From positions 85,990 to 149,989 of the forward strand of contig JAHBSL010000008.1 of assembly GCA_019639135.1 (NCBI GenBank): a stretch of 64,000 bases of DNA, read 5' to 3'. This stretch comes from Acidobacteriota bacterium (lineage in GTDB: Bacteria; Acidobacteriota; Blastocatellia; Pyrinomonadales; Pyrinomonadaceae). The position numbers were made by a program, and so were the translations under genes. A model generated the notes under the pieces. That model did not search any database and was not told where the DNA came from. It was given only the letters and a program-made list of their open reading frames with translations. Below, in pieces: positions 8,396-18,909 of the stretch (its first letter is position 1; the number at the start of each line of letters is the position of its first letter).

Positions 8396-9943
8396 TCAGG
8401 TTTCTTGGATATTGAGAATTCCGTCGTTGCTTCGGACATATTCGAGAGCGTATTCGAGTTCGCCGCGCGTTTCGGCGTGGAGAGTATAAAGCGGCTGCTC
8501 CGGTTCGACGACAGTGCTTATCGGAGCGTGAAGCTCCAGGCCGGCGGTTTTTGCCTTTGGAGCTCCCGTGAGCTTTGCTGCCCGTCCGAGCTTTCGATTG
8601 TCAATGGCGGTCACTACCCCTTTGAAGGGCGCGCTGACGAGATGCGAAAATTCCGCCCGTCCGGGTTCCCGGAACCCGCCCTGAGCTTCGCATATGGCGT
8701 AAAACTTTCTCCAGGCACATCCGTCGGCCAGAATTTGTGCAGCCGTTCTGCTTCCCTGCCCTTGCGGAACCGATCGTGACAATTCGAGTATTTGGCCGGC
8801 CAGTATCAATGCTCGCTCGCGTAGATCCTCCGGGGCATTCGACTCATTTCGCAGGACAGATAGAACGTCCTTCGCCTCAAGTGCGGGGCCGATGCCGCGT
8901 CCGACAGGCTGCGAGCCGTCTGAGATCGTCGCCTGCACCTCCAAACCGACAGCCCTTCCCACGGTTGATAGAAGCTTGCTCAGCGAACCGGCTGCTTCAA
9001 AGGACCGAACCTTGGCGGTTTCGCCGACCGGAATATCGATAACGACATGAGTGGAGCCTGCCGCGGCTTTTTTCGATAGAACAGAAGCGACCAATTGCCC
9101 CTCGCCGTCGATGTCGAGAGCCCGTTCGATGCGGATCAGAACATCATCAGCCGGGCTGAGGTTGACAGAACCGCCCCACGCTACGCAGCCCCCTTCGCGT
9201 TCCACGACTTTCCGCATTTCCCCCAGTCCGAGGCTAACGGGAGCGAGAGTTTCCATTGTATCGGCCGTTCCTGCGGGCGAAGTTATGGCGCGCGATGAGG
9301 TCTTCGGCATAGTCAGGCCAAAGGCAGCAACGATCGGGACAACGAGCAAAGTGGTTCGATTTCCCGGCAGTCCGCCAACGCAGTGCTTATCCATGATCGG
9401 TGCTGCGTTCCATGAGAGTTCGTCCCCGCTTGCGATCATCGCCTTGGTCAGGCTTATGACTTCATCCAGCGCCATTCGATCGCCCGCACAGGCGGCGATG
9501 AACGCAGAAAGATCCACGTCCGAATAGCGCCGGGCGGCTATGTCACCGATAATATGCCGGTAATCGTCCGGTTCAAGATGTTTTCCGTAGAGTTTGGCTC
9601 GAACATCCCCAAGGGACGCGAGAGGGAGCGGGTGTGAAAGCTCAACGCTATCTCCCTCGGCGGCCTTGAGCATCTGCCAAGCGGCTTCCGACAACCCCAC
9701 GTCTCCGGGTAACAGCCAGTCGTTCTTCACCACGTTAAGGGTTGCGAAAATCGAACCCGACTGATGCTTCACAAGTATTCGGGATTGCGCCTCGAATCCT
9801 TCAGAGCGACAGACGTGGCAATCCTGCCGCATGTAAATAACCGGCTCCTGATAGGTATCTATCCCGATTCGTCGAAGGAGTAGCGAATGCGAATTCGAAC
9901 GTTTACTTGATCCGGGAAGGGCGGTCGCGATGTGCTTATTCAT
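8396..9943 (-). CDS. Thymidine/AMP phosphorylase family enzyme, copy 1
   Basis: Predicted to cleave a nucleoside or nucleoside monophosphate with phosphate, giving a base and a (phospho)ribose-1-phosphate. It carries the family signature KHCVGGLPGNRTT and a SRAITSPAGTADTME phosphate/sugar-binding stretch, then the C-terminal pyrimidine-phosphorylase domain. The long N-terminal domain matches the group that includes archaeal AMP phosphorylase, not short bacterial DeoA. An N-terminal DCHVCRSEGF motif gives a CxxC pair that is also in copy 2 at 22216-23733. The ATG at 9943 with GAGGG upstream is preferred over an in-frame start 30 codons earlier. The substrate (thymidine or AMP/CMP/UMP) cannot be decided here. 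Confidence 0.8.
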   Translation of the reverse strand: MNKHIATALPGSSKRSNSHSLLLRRIGIDTYQEPVIYMRQDCHVCRSEGFEAQSRILVKHQSGSIFATLNVVKNDWLLPGDVGLSEAAWQMLKAAEGDSVELSHPLPLASLGDVRAKLYGKHLEPDDYRHIIGDIAARRYSDVDLSAFIAACAGDRMALDEVISLTKAMIASGDELSWNAAPIMDKHCVGGLPGNRTTLLVVPIVAAFGLTMPKTSSRAITSPAGTADTMETLAPVSLGLGEMRKVVEREGGCVAWGGSVNLSPADDVLIRIERALDIDGEGQLVASVLSKKAAAGSTHVVIDIPVGETAKVRSFEAAGSLSKLLSTVGRAVGLEVQATISDGSQPVGRGIGPALEAKDVLSVLRNESNAPEDLRERALILAGQILELSRSVPQGQGSRTAAQILADGCAWRKFYAICEAQGGFREPGRAEFSHLVSAPFKGVVTAIDNRKLGRAAKLTGAPKAKTAGLELHAPISTVVEPEQPLYTLHAETRGELEYALEYVRSNDGILNIQET

Positions 9944-10049
9944 AATTGACAAACCCTCAATTCGAAAAAGGCTAGATCGATGGTCCGCGGAAGTTGACCG
10001 CAACGAATCCGTGAAGCTCTCACCACATCGCAAGCTGTGATGCTAAGAC

Positions 10050-10607
10050 CTATAGCGGGTATGGAAACTCTACTTCTTTCACGGAAACTGGTGCCGCAAC
10101 AAACTCGTTTGCGGGCGGCGCGCGCATCAAGAGCAATACCTTGATGTGCTGTTCGTGCGTGAGTATGTTTATAGCCCGCAAAGTTGCTTCGATTCCCTTT
10201 ATTGTTTCCTCGGCTTGAAGTTCCTGAATTTCCTTAACTTTTTGTCTAACAGCCACAAGATCCACCCGATCGCTGCCTAGAAGACGCCCCAACTCCGCGT
10301 CAGCAACTTTGAGATCCGCCTGCCGGAGAGTGCTGAATTTTTGAGCTTCAAAATAGAATTCTTCCAGTTTCTTCTTCTGCTCACCGTTAAGTCCGATTTG
10401 ATCAGCGAGCTGTAGAAAAAATGCGCTGTTCGCGGCTACCTGCATCAAACCGGTCGTGATCGGACTCATTCCCTTTCCGAGATCTACTTTTGCCCGCGGC
10501 ACTTGCCTTCTTCCTTCGGGCAGTTGTGCCACTGCGACCGGAACCAACGCCAGCAGTGCAAGTACCATCAAGGATGTCTTCACAAGAATGTCCTTTGTAT
10601 GTCGCAT
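10050..10607 (-). CDS. Spy/CpxP-like periplasmic metal-stress protein
   Basis: A signal peptide (about 1-28, ending near VAVAQ) precedes a helical domain of about 150 residues. LNGEQKKKLEEF at about residue 78 and LTHEQHIKV near 150 are variants of the LTxxQ motif of Spy/CpxP and related heavy-metal-resistance proteins. These are periplasmic chaperones or metal-stress sensors. AAGGA lies ahead of the ATG at 10607. It is the first gene of the group that continues into the phosphorylase copy 1, 107 nt further on. No Met- or Cys-rich metal site is obvious. Confidence 0.65.
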   Translation of the reverse strand: MRHTKDILVKTSLMVLALLALVPVAVAQLPEGRRQVPRAKVDLGKGMSPITTGLMQVAANSAFFLQLADQIGLNGEQKKKLEEFYFEAQKFSTLRQADLKVADAELGRLLGSDRVDLVAVRQKVKEIQELQAEETIKGIEATLRAINILTHEQHIKVLLLMRAPPANEFVAAPVSVKEVEFPYPL

Positions 10608-10834
10608 AGATGTTCCTTCCGTGTCTCACTGAATTCTGCGGGGGGCGGCGTCGCAGCGACTGTTCCCCACTAGTGCCCTAGGTCGCAATGACCGTGCCAA
10701 ATCCAATCTCTATTATTCTTGCGAGGTCCGCGGCACGAGACAGTATTGAGTTTGTGTGAAATGCCCTAACACGCCCGTAATATCCCGCACTCTTGCATAG
10801 CCCGTTTTCGTTTTGATCGGTTGGAACACCATTC

Positions 10835-11177
10835 TCCTTTCTGTGGAGTTTAGTTTTGGCCGATCTGGTACTTGCGGTTTTCAATCTGCTGCCGGCATTT
10901 CCTATGGATGGCGGAAGGGTCCTGCCCAGCGTTCTTTCCTCTTTCATAGATCGCGCGGGTGCGACCCGAGTCGCTGCAGGCATCGGCCAATTCCTTGCGA
11001 TCGTCTTCGTCTTCCTGGGTTTCTTCTACAACTTCTGGCTGGGCCTGTTCGTCTTTCTCGGAGCCGGCGGCGAAGCTGCACGAGAGAAGTTGGACAAGAA
11101 AGGATGATGACCGCGATTTCCGGCCTTACTGTCAAGGACGCGATTATTAGGCGGTTTACGGTGCTAACACCAAACGA
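10835..11177 (+). pseudogene. Site-2 protease remnant (M50 family)
   Basis: A decayed copy of the C-terminal half of the protease at 20270-21370. The reading frame through 10856-11107 contains FNLLPAFPMDGGRV and FLGFFYNFW, matching FNLIPAFPMDGGRV and FLGFFYNFW of the intact gene. Upstream, the same frame reads FLWSLVLAD against FLWNLLFAN. After 11107 the match shifts frame and continues as SGLTVKDAIIRRFT against SGLKVRDAVMRRFT. The part with the HExxH zinc site is missing. The match stops near 11177, where a PRPP synthetase remnant begins directly. Confidence 0.85.
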
Positions 11178-11527
11178 TTGGGCCAGACGCCGAAAGAGAG
11201 CAGTGGGTTTCAGAAGTTGCAGGTAATGCACGGGCGCCGTTCACAGTATTGGATAAAACGAGCAAGGTGATCACGATGTCAGTGTTTCGCTTGCGAACCT
11301 GGAAAACTACCGTGATCGGACTCCCGTACTGATGGACGACATCATCTCGACCGCACGGACAATGATTGAACGCGTCGGCCACCTCAGGACCTTGGGCATG
11401 AAAACCCCGATCTACGTCGGTGTCCACGCAGTCTTTGCTGGTGATGTCTACCGCGAGCTAATCGGGGCCGGGGTCGAAAGGGTGATTACCTGCAGCACGG
11501 TTATGCACGAGACGAACCGTATTGATC
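11178..11527 (+). pseudogene. prs: PRPP synthetase remnant fused to the protease remnant
   Basis: A C-terminal fragment of a ribose-phosphate pyrophosphokinase like the intact one at 23733-24632. IGPDAEREQWVSEVA matches VGPDSESEQWVSEVA. A one-base frame change near 11269 then leads to DRTPVLMDDIISTARTM against DRTPVLVDDIISTARTM, ending near ETNRID. The N-terminal two thirds are absent. The intact operon order is protease, ATP-cone gene, phosphorylase, prs, so an internal deletion of such an operon explains the junction. Past it, around 11590-11640, a His-rich stretch reading GHAEHYHD resembles the N-terminus of the CopB gene that follows prs in the intact operon; this last match is weak. Confidence 0.85.
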
Positions 11528-11653
11528 GGCGTCATATAAAGAAGAGAAAACACGTTTCGAAACCGTCTGGTATCCTGCGGGCCACGACAAGAGACCGTCG
11601 ATGGGCACGCCGAACACTACCATGATGCGACCAGTTCATCAGCGCATCCGGTA

Positions 11654-13267
11654 TTAAGATCCATGACTCTCGTGGCCCTGTGAGGACTGCTGTGCCTTCT
11701 GCCATTCGGCGCGTAACATAAAACTCCCTCGAGTGACAATCCGGTCTCCAACGTTTAGGCCTTCAATCACGGGGTATCGCCCATTGATCTCCGCCCCAAC
11801 CCGAACCGGCCGCATTTCAAAAACGGTCGGATCGGCAGTCGCGATAAAGACAACTTGCCGGCTGTTGAAGGTCTGCAGGGCCGTGGAAGGTATGACCGCA
11901 ACCGTCCGCTCGCTTTGTCCCAGAGAGCCAAAGGCGACGTTCACGTACATCCCAAGTTTTAACGCGCGGTCGGGGTTTACTAGCTCGACCCTTACTTTCG
12001 CAGTTCGCGTGGCCTGATCTATTGCGGGATCGATGTACGTCACATGGCCGCGGAAGAGCCGGTTCGGGAAAGCGCCGGTCGTAACACTTGCACCGCTTCC
12101 GACGCGCAGGCGGGGAAGGTCCTGTTCGAAAACTTGGGCGATCACCCACACGTTCGACAGGTCGGTTACGCGCAAGAGCTCCTTGTTCGCTTCCACGACT
12201 TCACCGGCGTTCACCGTACGGCTTGTTACCGTACCACCGATCGGGGCCAGGACCGCGAGCTCGGAGGTGACCTGTGACGCGTTTCGGAGCGAACTCACCC
12301 GGTCCGGCGACATCCCGTAAAGGATCAACCTCTGCCGCGAGGTCGCCAATTCGCTTTCGGAGGAGCGGAGTTTGTTCAGGGCCTCTTCGTTCTGCGTTCG
12401 CGTTTCGGGATTGATTTCCACAAGCCGCCCCGCCCTTTCATGGCGGCGCCGCGCCTCGGTCACTTCAGCCTCGGCGGTCCGCAACTTGGTGTTGTCCTGT
12501 TCGAGTTCCTCTCGGCTCGCCGCGCCTATTTTTATAAGGCGCGTGGTTCGCTGGTATCGGTTTTGCATCTCGGCAAGCGCGGCTTCCGCGGCTTTTAATT
12601 GCTTTGCTGCCTGGTCGAGTTCGGTTCGCCCGGGCTGATTTATTCCGACCAAACGTTGCGTGCGTTCGTAGTTCTGCCGGGCGTTTTCCGTTTCAGTCTG
12701 AAGAGCGATGTAACGCGACTGTGCTTCCGCGAATTCGTTACTGAAGACAACGGCGACGGTCTGTCCCCTGTTCACGTTTTCACCGAGTTCCGGCGGTACT
12801 GCGCGAACAACGCCGCCCACGAGTGCCAGGGCCGGCGTGTTGCGGTAAGCGTTGGCCTCGATCACGCCCGTCGACGCGGTAAGGCCGACCTCAGCGGCGA
12901 GCTGTTCGCCGACGGTTTCGATGGAGATGCCGGAGGTGGCAAGCTGTTCAGGCGTGATCGTCAGAGTTTGCCTCGTCATGGGCTCGCCCGCCGGGAGATC
13001 GTCCATAGCGGTGGAACGCGGGGCCGGTACCGGCCGCCCGGCACTGCTGTCGCGCAGGGCGAAATACCAAACGAGCAGGAGGATCAGCCCCGCCGCAGAT
13101 ATGGTGGCAGCGATCACGCCGGGGTGAACTCGCCTTGACCGGGGCGGGTCGGTGATCGTTTGCTCCGTGTGCGAAATGACAGTTCCGTCATCGTCGAACA
13201 CTGTGTTCTCCGTCTCCAATAAGGGGCGATCCGGCTCAGGGATGTTGTTTTCGTCTTTCTCGTTCAT
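11654..13267 (-). CDS. cusB: RND efflux periplasmic adaptor (CusB type)
   Basis: Membrane-fusion protein that links the RND pump at 14659-17814 to the outer-membrane channel. A cytosolic N-terminus of about 48 residues precedes one membrane helix (about 50-70), then the usual beta-barrel, lipoyl (GGVVRAVPPELGENVNRGQ, and later AVLAPIGGTVTSRTV) and long alpha-hairpin domains (about 185-320). A short His-containing tail ends the protein. At 537 residues it is longer than typical adaptors because of the N-terminal extension. It overlaps the channel gene by 4 nt (ATGA). Cu/Ag specificity is inferred from the CusA-like pump. Confidence 0.85.
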   Translation of the reverse strand: MNEKDENNIPEPDRPLLETENTVFDDDGTVISHTEQTITDPPRSRRVHPGVIAATISAAGLILLLVWYFALRDSSAGRPVPAPRSTAMDDLPAGEPMTRQTLTITPEQLATSGISIETVGEQLAAEVGLTASTGVIEANAYRNTPALALVGGVVRAVPPELGENVNRGQTVAVVFSNEFAEAQSRYIALQTETENARQNYERTQRLVGINQPGRTELDQAAKQLKAAEAALAEMQNRYQRTTRLIKIGAASREELEQDNTKLRTAEAEVTEARRRHERAGRLVEINPETRTQNEEALNKLRSSESELATSRQRLILYGMSPDRVSSLRNASQVTSELAVLAPIGGTVTSRTVNAGEVVEANKELLRVTDLSNVWVIAQVFEQDLPRLRVGSGASVTTGAFPNRLFRGHVTYIDPAIDQATRTAKVRVELVNPDRALKLGMYVNVAFGSLGQSERTVAVIPSTALQTFNSRQVVFIATADPTVFEMRPVRVGAEINGRYPVIEGLNVGDRIVTRGSFMLRAEWQKAQQSSQGHESHGS

Positions 13268-14652
13268 TTGCTTATCAGTTCCGATGCGTTCACGACGCGG
13301 AGGATCTCCACGCGAGACAGATAAGATTCAAGCTGGGAATCGATAAATCCGCTTTCGGTCTCGATAAAGCGGTGATGCTCCGCAATGAAGTCCAGAAGCG
13401 TTTTGGACCCTAACTCGTAAGTTTGCCGCACTACCGCAAGGTTCTGTGCCGCCTGATCACGCACACCCACGCGGTATATCTCCATCGAACGGGTCGAACG
13501 GTTGTACCGGACGTAGGCGGCTGCGACTTCCCTTCGGATCGTGAGTTCGCCGAATTCTCGACGCTTCCTGGCAGCTTCTTCCTCAAGGATCGCGGCCTCG
13601 ATCATGCCCTGATTGCGGTTCCTGACGGGGAGGTTCAGCCGCACACCGAACGTGAAGAAGTTCGATCGCATTTCGATCGGCTGCAGCGCGCCGGCCTCGT
13701 CGATCCCCGAGAGCGGGAACCCCGACCTCATCCGTTGATAGCCGACCATAACATCCGCATCAATGCGTCCTTCGGTCCGTGCTTGCGCGGTCCTTGCCGC
13801 GGCGAGTTGCTCGACCGCCCGTGCACCCGCGAGGTCTGTCCGGCGTTCCAGAGCCTGCCTCGTCGCCTCGTCCGCCGGGGGAAGCTGGTCGATCAGATCA
13901 CCGAAATCGCCGCGTATCCGGAGCGGTTCCTCCGGCGGCATACCGGTCAGATTCCTCAGCTCCAGAAGGCGAATCTCGACGGCTCCTTCGCTGGTCTCAC
14001 GGGTCGCACGGATGCGATTGAGCTCGACCGTTTCCATGCTCCGCTCGAGCGGCGGCGTCCGGCCTTCTTCCACCCTCGCGGCGACCAAGCTGAAATTCTC
14101 CAGCGCCCTTGCGAGCATCTCTTCCGTGAACCTCAGCTTAAGTGCCGCGGCCAATGTTTCACCAAACTTCGCTCGCACCTCGGCGGCAACTTGCCGCTCC
14201 CGTTCGGCGACCGCAAGCTTTCTTATCTCGGACTCGCGCTCGGCGACCCGGATGCGAGAACCGCGCCTGCCGCCCAGTTCGAGCGGCAACCCGCCCTCGA
14301 CCATCAGGCTATTGTCGGGCCCACCGATGATGCGTGTGCCGCTGACCTCGACGCTGGGGTTCGGCCGCAGCCGGGCCTGTCGGATCAGGGCTTCGCCGGC
14401 CTCCGCTTCATTGCGCATCGCCGCGATCTCGGCATTGTTGGCGATCGCGAATTTCACAAGATCGTCCGCCGTCCGGCCGCCGGTTTGATCCAAATATTTC
14501 AGGTGAGAAAGCGGTTGGGCGTCGGGCGTACTCACTTGCGGACGGGTGGGCACTTGCGGGCGGACTGTGAGGCAACCGGGTATCACCAAAAGGACGGTGA
14601 TCACCGCTAACAGCGCACGCTTCGACAAACCTATCGAGAAATGTTCCATCAC
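13264..14652 (-). CDS. cusC: Outer-membrane efflux channel lipoprotein (CusC/TolC type)
   Basis: TolC-family channel forming the outer-membrane exit of the tripartite pump. The N-terminus is a lipoprotein signal ending in LVIPGC (about residue 27), followed by the long helical repeats of the family (two OEP domains, about 75-260 and 265-460). It starts 7 nt downstream of the RND pump gene and its end overlaps the adaptor start. An ATG at 14649 is an equally good start, one codon later. The gene order pump, channel, adaptor is conserved within this operon. Confidence 0.85.
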   Translation of the reverse strand: MMEHFSIGLSKRALLAVITVLLVIPGCLTVRPQVPTRPQVSTPDAQPLSHLKYLDQTGGRTADDLVKFAIANNAEIAAMRNEAEAGEALIRQARLRPNPSVEVSGTRIIGGPDNSLMVEGGLPLELGGRRGSRIRVAERESEIRKLAVAERERQVAAEVRAKFGETLAAALKLRFTEEMLARALENFSLVAARVEEGRTPPLERSMETVELNRIRATRETSEGAVEIRLLELRNLTGMPPEEPLRIRGDFGDLIDQLPPADEATRQALERRTDLAGARAVEQLAAARTAQARTEGRIDADVMVGYQRMRSGFPLSGIDEAGALQPIEMRSNFFTFGVRLNLPVRNRNQGMIEAAILEEEAARKRREFGELTIRREVAAAYVRYNRSTRSMEIYRVGVRDQAAQNLAVVRQTYELGSKTLLDFIAEHHRFIETESGFIDSQLESYLSRVEILRVVNASELISK

Positions 14653-14658
14653 TTTATG

Positions 14659-17600
14659 CTAGGTCCAGTCGCCTTTAGAGTTATCATCCCGCATCACACC
14701 TGCCGCTTCGCGCTTCAGTTCCCATAGCCGCATCCAGTAAAAGATCACTGGCGTCACGATCAGGACGTGCACGAGGCTCGACACCATACCGCCGAAAACC
14801 GGGGTCGCAAGCGGTTTCATCAGTTCCGACCCGGCGCCCGTGCTCAGCATGATCGGGAGCAATCCGGCGACGATCGTCGTCACGGTCATCACCTTCGGGC
14901 GGAGACGTAGAAGCGCTCCCTCGGTAACGGCGTCAAGCAGGCTTTCCCGGTCGAGTTGGCCAAGCTCTTCCTTCTTCCTCTTAACAGCTTCCTCCAGATA
15001 AACGACCATGACGATACCCGTTTGCACCGCGGCTCCGAACAGTGCTATGAACCCGACCCACACCGCTACGGAGAAGTTGTACTGAAGCAGCCACAACAAA
15101 TAAAAACCGCCGGTCAACGCGAACGGGACGGCAAGCAAAACGTGAGCGGCTTCGAGGAACGAATGGTAGGTCATGTACAGCGTCCCGAAAATGATCAGGA
15201 TCACGATCGGGACCACGATCGTCAATCGTTTCCGTGCACGCTCCTGGTTCTCGTACTGCCCGCTCCAGGCAACGTAGTAACCTTCCGGGAGCTGTATCTT
15301 CTGGGCGATCGCCTGTTTGGCCTCGTCGACGAAACTTCCGATGTCGCGGCCGCGCACATTAAGAAGCACCGTGCCGCGCAGGAGTCCGTTCTCGCTTTGA
15401 ATCATGGACGGTCCTTCGACTGAGCGAATCTCGGCGAGTTGCGAAAGTGGAATGGATTCCCCCGCCGGCGACGTCACCGGGATGCGCCCGATCGCCTCGG
15501 CTGATGACCGGAACTCTTCCCCGTAGCGCACCCGGATCGGGAAACGCCTTCGCCCTTCGATCGTCACCGTCAAGTTCGTTTCGCCGATACCCTTTTCGAT
15601 GACGTCCTGTATCATCGAGACCTCGATGCCGTAACGTGCGGCAGCCGTGCGATTGATGACAATATCGATGTACGGGGCCCCGCCGATCTGCTCGGGGTAG
15701 ACGTCCGCGGCACCGGGAACGTCCTTCACGACCGCCGCGATGTGCTGGGCAGTTTCCTCAAGGGTGTCGAGGTCATTCCCGAATATCTTGATCCCCACCT
15801 GCGAACGTATCCCGGTCGCGAGCATCTCGATGCGGTTGATGATCGGCTGCGTCCAGATATTGGTCACGCCTGGCATCCTCAACGCGGCGTCCATCTCGGC
15901 GACGAGTTTCTCCCGCGTCATCCCATCGCGCCACTGATCCTCCGGCTTCAGGTGGATGATGGTCTCGTTCATGTTTATCGGCGACGGATCAGTTGACGTT
16001 TCCGCCCGCCCCGCCTTCCCGACTGCCCACTCGACCTCCGGGAAGCTCTTCAGTATCTCGTCCTGCCTGCTCATGATCCGCAAAGCTTCGTCGATCGAGA
16101 TGGCCGGATCTGTTACCGGCATGTACAACAGGTCGCCCTCGTTCAATGGCGGCATGAACTCGCTCCCGATCTTGGTGGCGACGAACATCGCACCTGCGAA
16201 GAACGTCAGAGCGATGAGAACCGTGGCGGGGCGGTTCCTTAGGGCGGTAACAAGAACGGGCTTGTAAACCCCCCGCAGAAATCGCATTATCGGGTTCCAT
16301 TCCTCCGGCTGCAGCTTTCCGCCGAGCAGATAACCGCAAAGTACCGGCACCAGCGTTACCGCCATGAACGCCGCGGCGATCATTGCGAAGGTCTTCGTAT
16401 AAGCAAGCGGGTGGAAGAGTTTTCCTTCCTGGCCGGTCAATGCGAAAACCGGGATGAACGCAATGACAATTATCGCCATCGACGAGAAGATCGGGCGGCC
16501 GACCATTTTAGTCGCCTCTAGGACGATCTCCCAGACGCGCTTCTTGTCGGTCATGTTGACCCCTTCCTTTTCGATCGCCCGGTACGCGTTCTCCGTCACG
16601 ACGATCCCGGCGTCGACGAGGTCGGACACCGCGATCGCGATGCCCGCCAGCGACATGATGTTCGAAGTGATCCCGAAGAAATACATGAACAGGAACGACG
16701 CAAGAGCCGCAAGCGGGAGTGGGACCGTCACGATCAGAATTGATCGGAAATGCGCAAGGAAAATCAGGTTAACTAGAGTAACGAGGATCAACTCTTCGAT
16801 CAGAGCTTCCTTAAGCGTGTCAGCCGTGCGGTTGATGAGGTCTGTGCGGTCGTAGAAGGGTACGAGTTTGACGCCGGGAGGGAGGCCGGGCTTGATCTCT
16901 TCGATCTTTTGCTTGATGTTCTCGATGGCCTCCAGAGCGCTAACGCCGTAGCGCATGATTATGACGCCGCCGACAGTTTCCTTGCCGTTTTTATCGAGTG
17001 CACCGGTCCTGAAGGCGTTGCCGAGCTCCACTTCGCCGAGACTCCGGACGTAGATGGGTGTTCCGTTTTGCGAGCCGACTACGATGTTTTCGACGTCAGC
17101 GACCGATTCGACCAGGCCGATCCCTCGTACGACCGCCCACTGGCCGGCCTGCTCGACGACGTTCCCGCCGACGTTGTTGTTTGACCGTGAGACGGCTTCA
17201 ACAACTGTTGATAAAGGAAGGTTGTAAGCGCGGAGTTTGTTGGGATCAACATTGACCTGATACTGCTGAATGTAACCGCCGACGCTGGCAACCTCAGCAA
17301 TTCCCGGCGTCGAATTCAACTGGTACCGCACGAACCAGTCCTGCAGCGTGCGCAGGTCACGAAGGTTTATCGTTTCCGATTCGAGCGTGTACCAGTAGAC
17401 CTGACCGAGACCCGTCGCGTCCGGCCCCAACGTCGGCGTGACGCCCTCCGGAAGTTGTTTCGATACCAGATTGAGGCGTTCGAGAACCCGCGTTCGCGCC
17501 CAGTAAAGGTCAACGTTGTCCTCGAAGATAACGTTGACCATCGAGAAACTGAAAGCGGAGCTCGCCCGCACCGTGCGGACGCCGGGTAGCCCCTGAAGGT

Positions 17601-17814
17601 TGGTGACGAGCGGGTAGGTGACCTGGTCCTCGACCTCCTTCGGCGAACGGCCCGCCCAATCCGTAAAGACGATCACCTGGTTATCGGAAAGATCGGGAAT
17701 CGCGTCGATCGGTGTGTTCACCAATGCGTAGTACCCAGCGATCGCCAACCCGATATAAATAGCGATCACGATAACGCGATTTTTAAGCGACCATTCGATT
17801 AGCCAGTTGATCAT
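14659..17814 (-). CDS. cusA: RND metal efflux pump (CusA type, Cu/Ag)
   Basis: Proton-driven inner-membrane pump of 1051 residues, the normal length for heavy-metal RND transporters, with twelve predicted membrane helices and two large periplasmic loops. The N-terminus ([20 protein letters not shown], then [16 protein letters not shown]) is typical of CusA/SilA and not of CzcA. Charged residues in the fourth helix ([11 protein letters not shown]) fit the proton relay. A second RND pump at 54797-57910 is of the CzcA type, so the two systems probably serve different metals. The ATG at 17814 follows a YtkA-like gene by 40 nt. Confidence 0.9.
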   Translation of the reverse strand: MINWLIEWSLKNRVIVIAIYIGLAIAGYYALVNTPIDAIPDLSDNQVIVFTDWAGRSPKEVEDQVTYPLVTNLQGLPGVRTVRASSAFSFSMVNVIFEDNVDLYWARTRVLERLNLVSKQLPEGVTPTLGPDATGLGQVYWYTLESETINLRDLRTLQDWFVRYQLNSTPGIAEVASVGGYIQQYQVNVDPNKLRAYNLPLSTVVEAVSRSNNNVGGNVVEQAGQWAVVRGIGLVESVADVENIVVGSQNGTPIYVRSLGEVELGNAFRTGALDKNGKETVGGVIIMRYGVSALEAIENIKQKIEEIKPGLPPGVKLVPFYDRTDLINRTADTLKEALIEELILVTLVNLIFLAHFRSILIVTVPLPLAALASFLFMYFFGITSNIMSLAGIAIAVSDLVDAGIVVTENAYRAIEKEGVNMTDKKRVWEIVLEATKMVGRPIFSSMAIIVIAFIPVFALTGQEGKLFHPLAYTKTFAMIAAAFMAVTLVPVLCGYLLGGKLQPEEWNPIMRFLRGVYKPVLVTALRNRPATVLIALTFFAGAMFVATKIGSEFMPPLNEGDLLYMPVTDPAISIDEALRIMSRQDEILKSFPEVEWAVGKAGRAETSTDPSPINMNETIIHLKPEDQWRDGMTREKLVAEMDAALRMPGVTNIWTQPIINRIEMLATGIRSQVGIKIFGNDLDTLEETAQHIAAVVKDVPGAADVYPEQIGGAPYIDIVINRTAAARYGIEVSMIQDVIEKGIGETNLTVTIEGRRRFPIRVRYGEEFRSSAEAIGRIPVTSPAGESIPLSQLAEIRSVEGPSMIQSENGLLRGTVLLNVRGRDIGSFVDEAKQAIAQKIQLPEGYYVAWSGQYENQERARKRLTIVVPIVILIIFGTLYMTYHSFLEAAHVLLAVPFALTGGFYLLWLLQYNFSVAVWVGFIALFGAAVQTGIVMVVYLEEAVKRKKEELGQLDRESLLDAVTEGALLRLRPKVMTVTTIVAGLLPIMLSTGAGSELMKPLATPVFGGMVSSLVHVLIVTPVIFYWMRLWELKREAAGVMRDDNSKGDWT

Positions 17815-17854
17815 GACATTGGATTTGCCTAGCTGTTCTAGAGCTTGCGCGAAA

Positions 17855-18283
17855 CTATTGTGCCGTTACCGCGAGGTTGGCTTTCCCCTTTCCGGCAGGG
17901 CCTTCATACGAGACCTGCGCTTGCCACTCACCCGCCATTTCAAGATCTACAGACGCTTTGTACACACCTGGCGTCCCGGTCGTGGTCAGCACTGCGGCAT
18001 TGTTCATCGCGGCCATTGTTCCCATCGCCGGCATGAAGAAATTCAGCGACGCAGCCCCGGCATCGACGGGCTTCCCTGAGGCGTCCGCAAACGTCAAAAT
18101 AAGGTCTTGCTTCCCATCGCGCAGCACGCCGTCCGTGTTCGCCAGCGAGACCGTGAGGTTGTTGCCCGCCGGGCCGTTCTTGATGACCTTCCCGCTGACA
18201 GCCGAGCTGTCCGTGCTGGACCCGCATGCGGCCAAAACGACTGCGGCAGCCAAAAACACTAAAACGATAGCTATTCTTTTCAT
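17855..18283 (-). CDS. YtkA/FixH-like lipoprotein
   Basis: A lipoprotein signal with lipobox VVLAAC (about residue 20) precedes an immunoglobulin-like domain with [14 protein letters not shown], the Met-containing loop typical of YtkA-like proteins. Such proteins often sit next to copper pumps and may hand Cu(I) to them; that role is inferred. AGAGGAAAG lies ahead of the ATG at 18283. It is 40 nt upstream of cusA on the same strand and is probably part of that operon. Confidence 0.75.
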   Translation of the reverse strand: MKRIAIVLVFLAAAVVLAACGSSTDSSAVSGKVIKNGPAGNNLTVSLANTDGVLRDGKQDLILTFADASGKPVDAGAASLNFFMPAMGTMAAMNNAAVLTTTGTPGVYKASVDLEMAGEWQAQVSYEGPAGKGKANLAVTAQ

Positions 18284-18418
18284 TAAACTTTCCTCTCTTA
18301 TAATTGATGGACTTCTACCGAGTCCGTCAGCCGGATCGGCGAAAGAGCGTATTTTTACTCGATCGCGGAAGCCTTTTGATACGGAATTGTGAAATTCAGG
18401 CGCTCTGCGCCCCTGAAG

Positions 18419-18796
18419 CTAAATCAGGAATGAGTGGTGACGTAGAAATAGGGGCAGGTGTTCCTTGGCACGAATCCTATTCTCGGACTGATAGTGGAAG
18501 GTGTGAGAAACCGGCTTAGCAGGTGGCAGCGCCCTGTTTCGTTCGATGGCAGACTGGGCCGCCTTGAGCACAACCGGTAACGGCACGCTCGGTCCCGACG
18601 TCGTTTCTGCGGGTTCCGTGCAGTTCGCCGCACAGCATAAACGAGCGGCCGTCGCGGCAGCAGATTGCTCCCCGCTCTTCGCCTTTTTGCAGCAGCTCGC
18701 CATCTTGCCGTTGCCTCCCGAATGGAGCGGCATCCCCGCCGCGACGCCTCCGGCGATCGCGAGAAGCAAGAGAATGGAAGTGAGCCGTTTTTTCAC
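18419..18796 (-). CDS. Small secreted Cys-rich protein of the cus operon
   Basis: I do not recognise a named family. The 125 residues begin (GTG at 18796) with a signal peptide of about 21 residues, followed by Cys pairs (MASCCKKAK, then RLCCAANC) that could bind soft metals. The C-terminal third is basic and His-containing. It is the first gene of the group running into the YtkA-like protein and cusA. A similar small protein with a Cys/His tail heads the czc operon at 62164-62559. A periplasmic metal-binding role is plausible but unproven. Confidence 0.6.
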   Translation of the reverse strand: MKKRLTSILLLLAIAGGVAAGMPLHSGGNGKMASCCKKAKSGEQSAAATAARLCCAANCTEPAETTSGPSVPLPVVLKAAQSAIERNRALPPAKPVSHTFHYQSENRIRAKEHLPLFLRHHSFLI

Positions 18797-18909
18797 GTTA
18801 AACTTTCTGAGCGGTTTACCAATTCCTCTGTCGGCCTTGGCGGTGAATATTCACTAATTTGAGTCACTAGCAATCTACATACCAAGCAAAACGGTTCGGT
18901 AATGAATCC

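Noticed and set aside
13423..14610. A 395-codon plus-strand frame opposite cusC
   Set aside because: It is antisense to a complete TolC-family gene and has the biased composition of a shadow frame.
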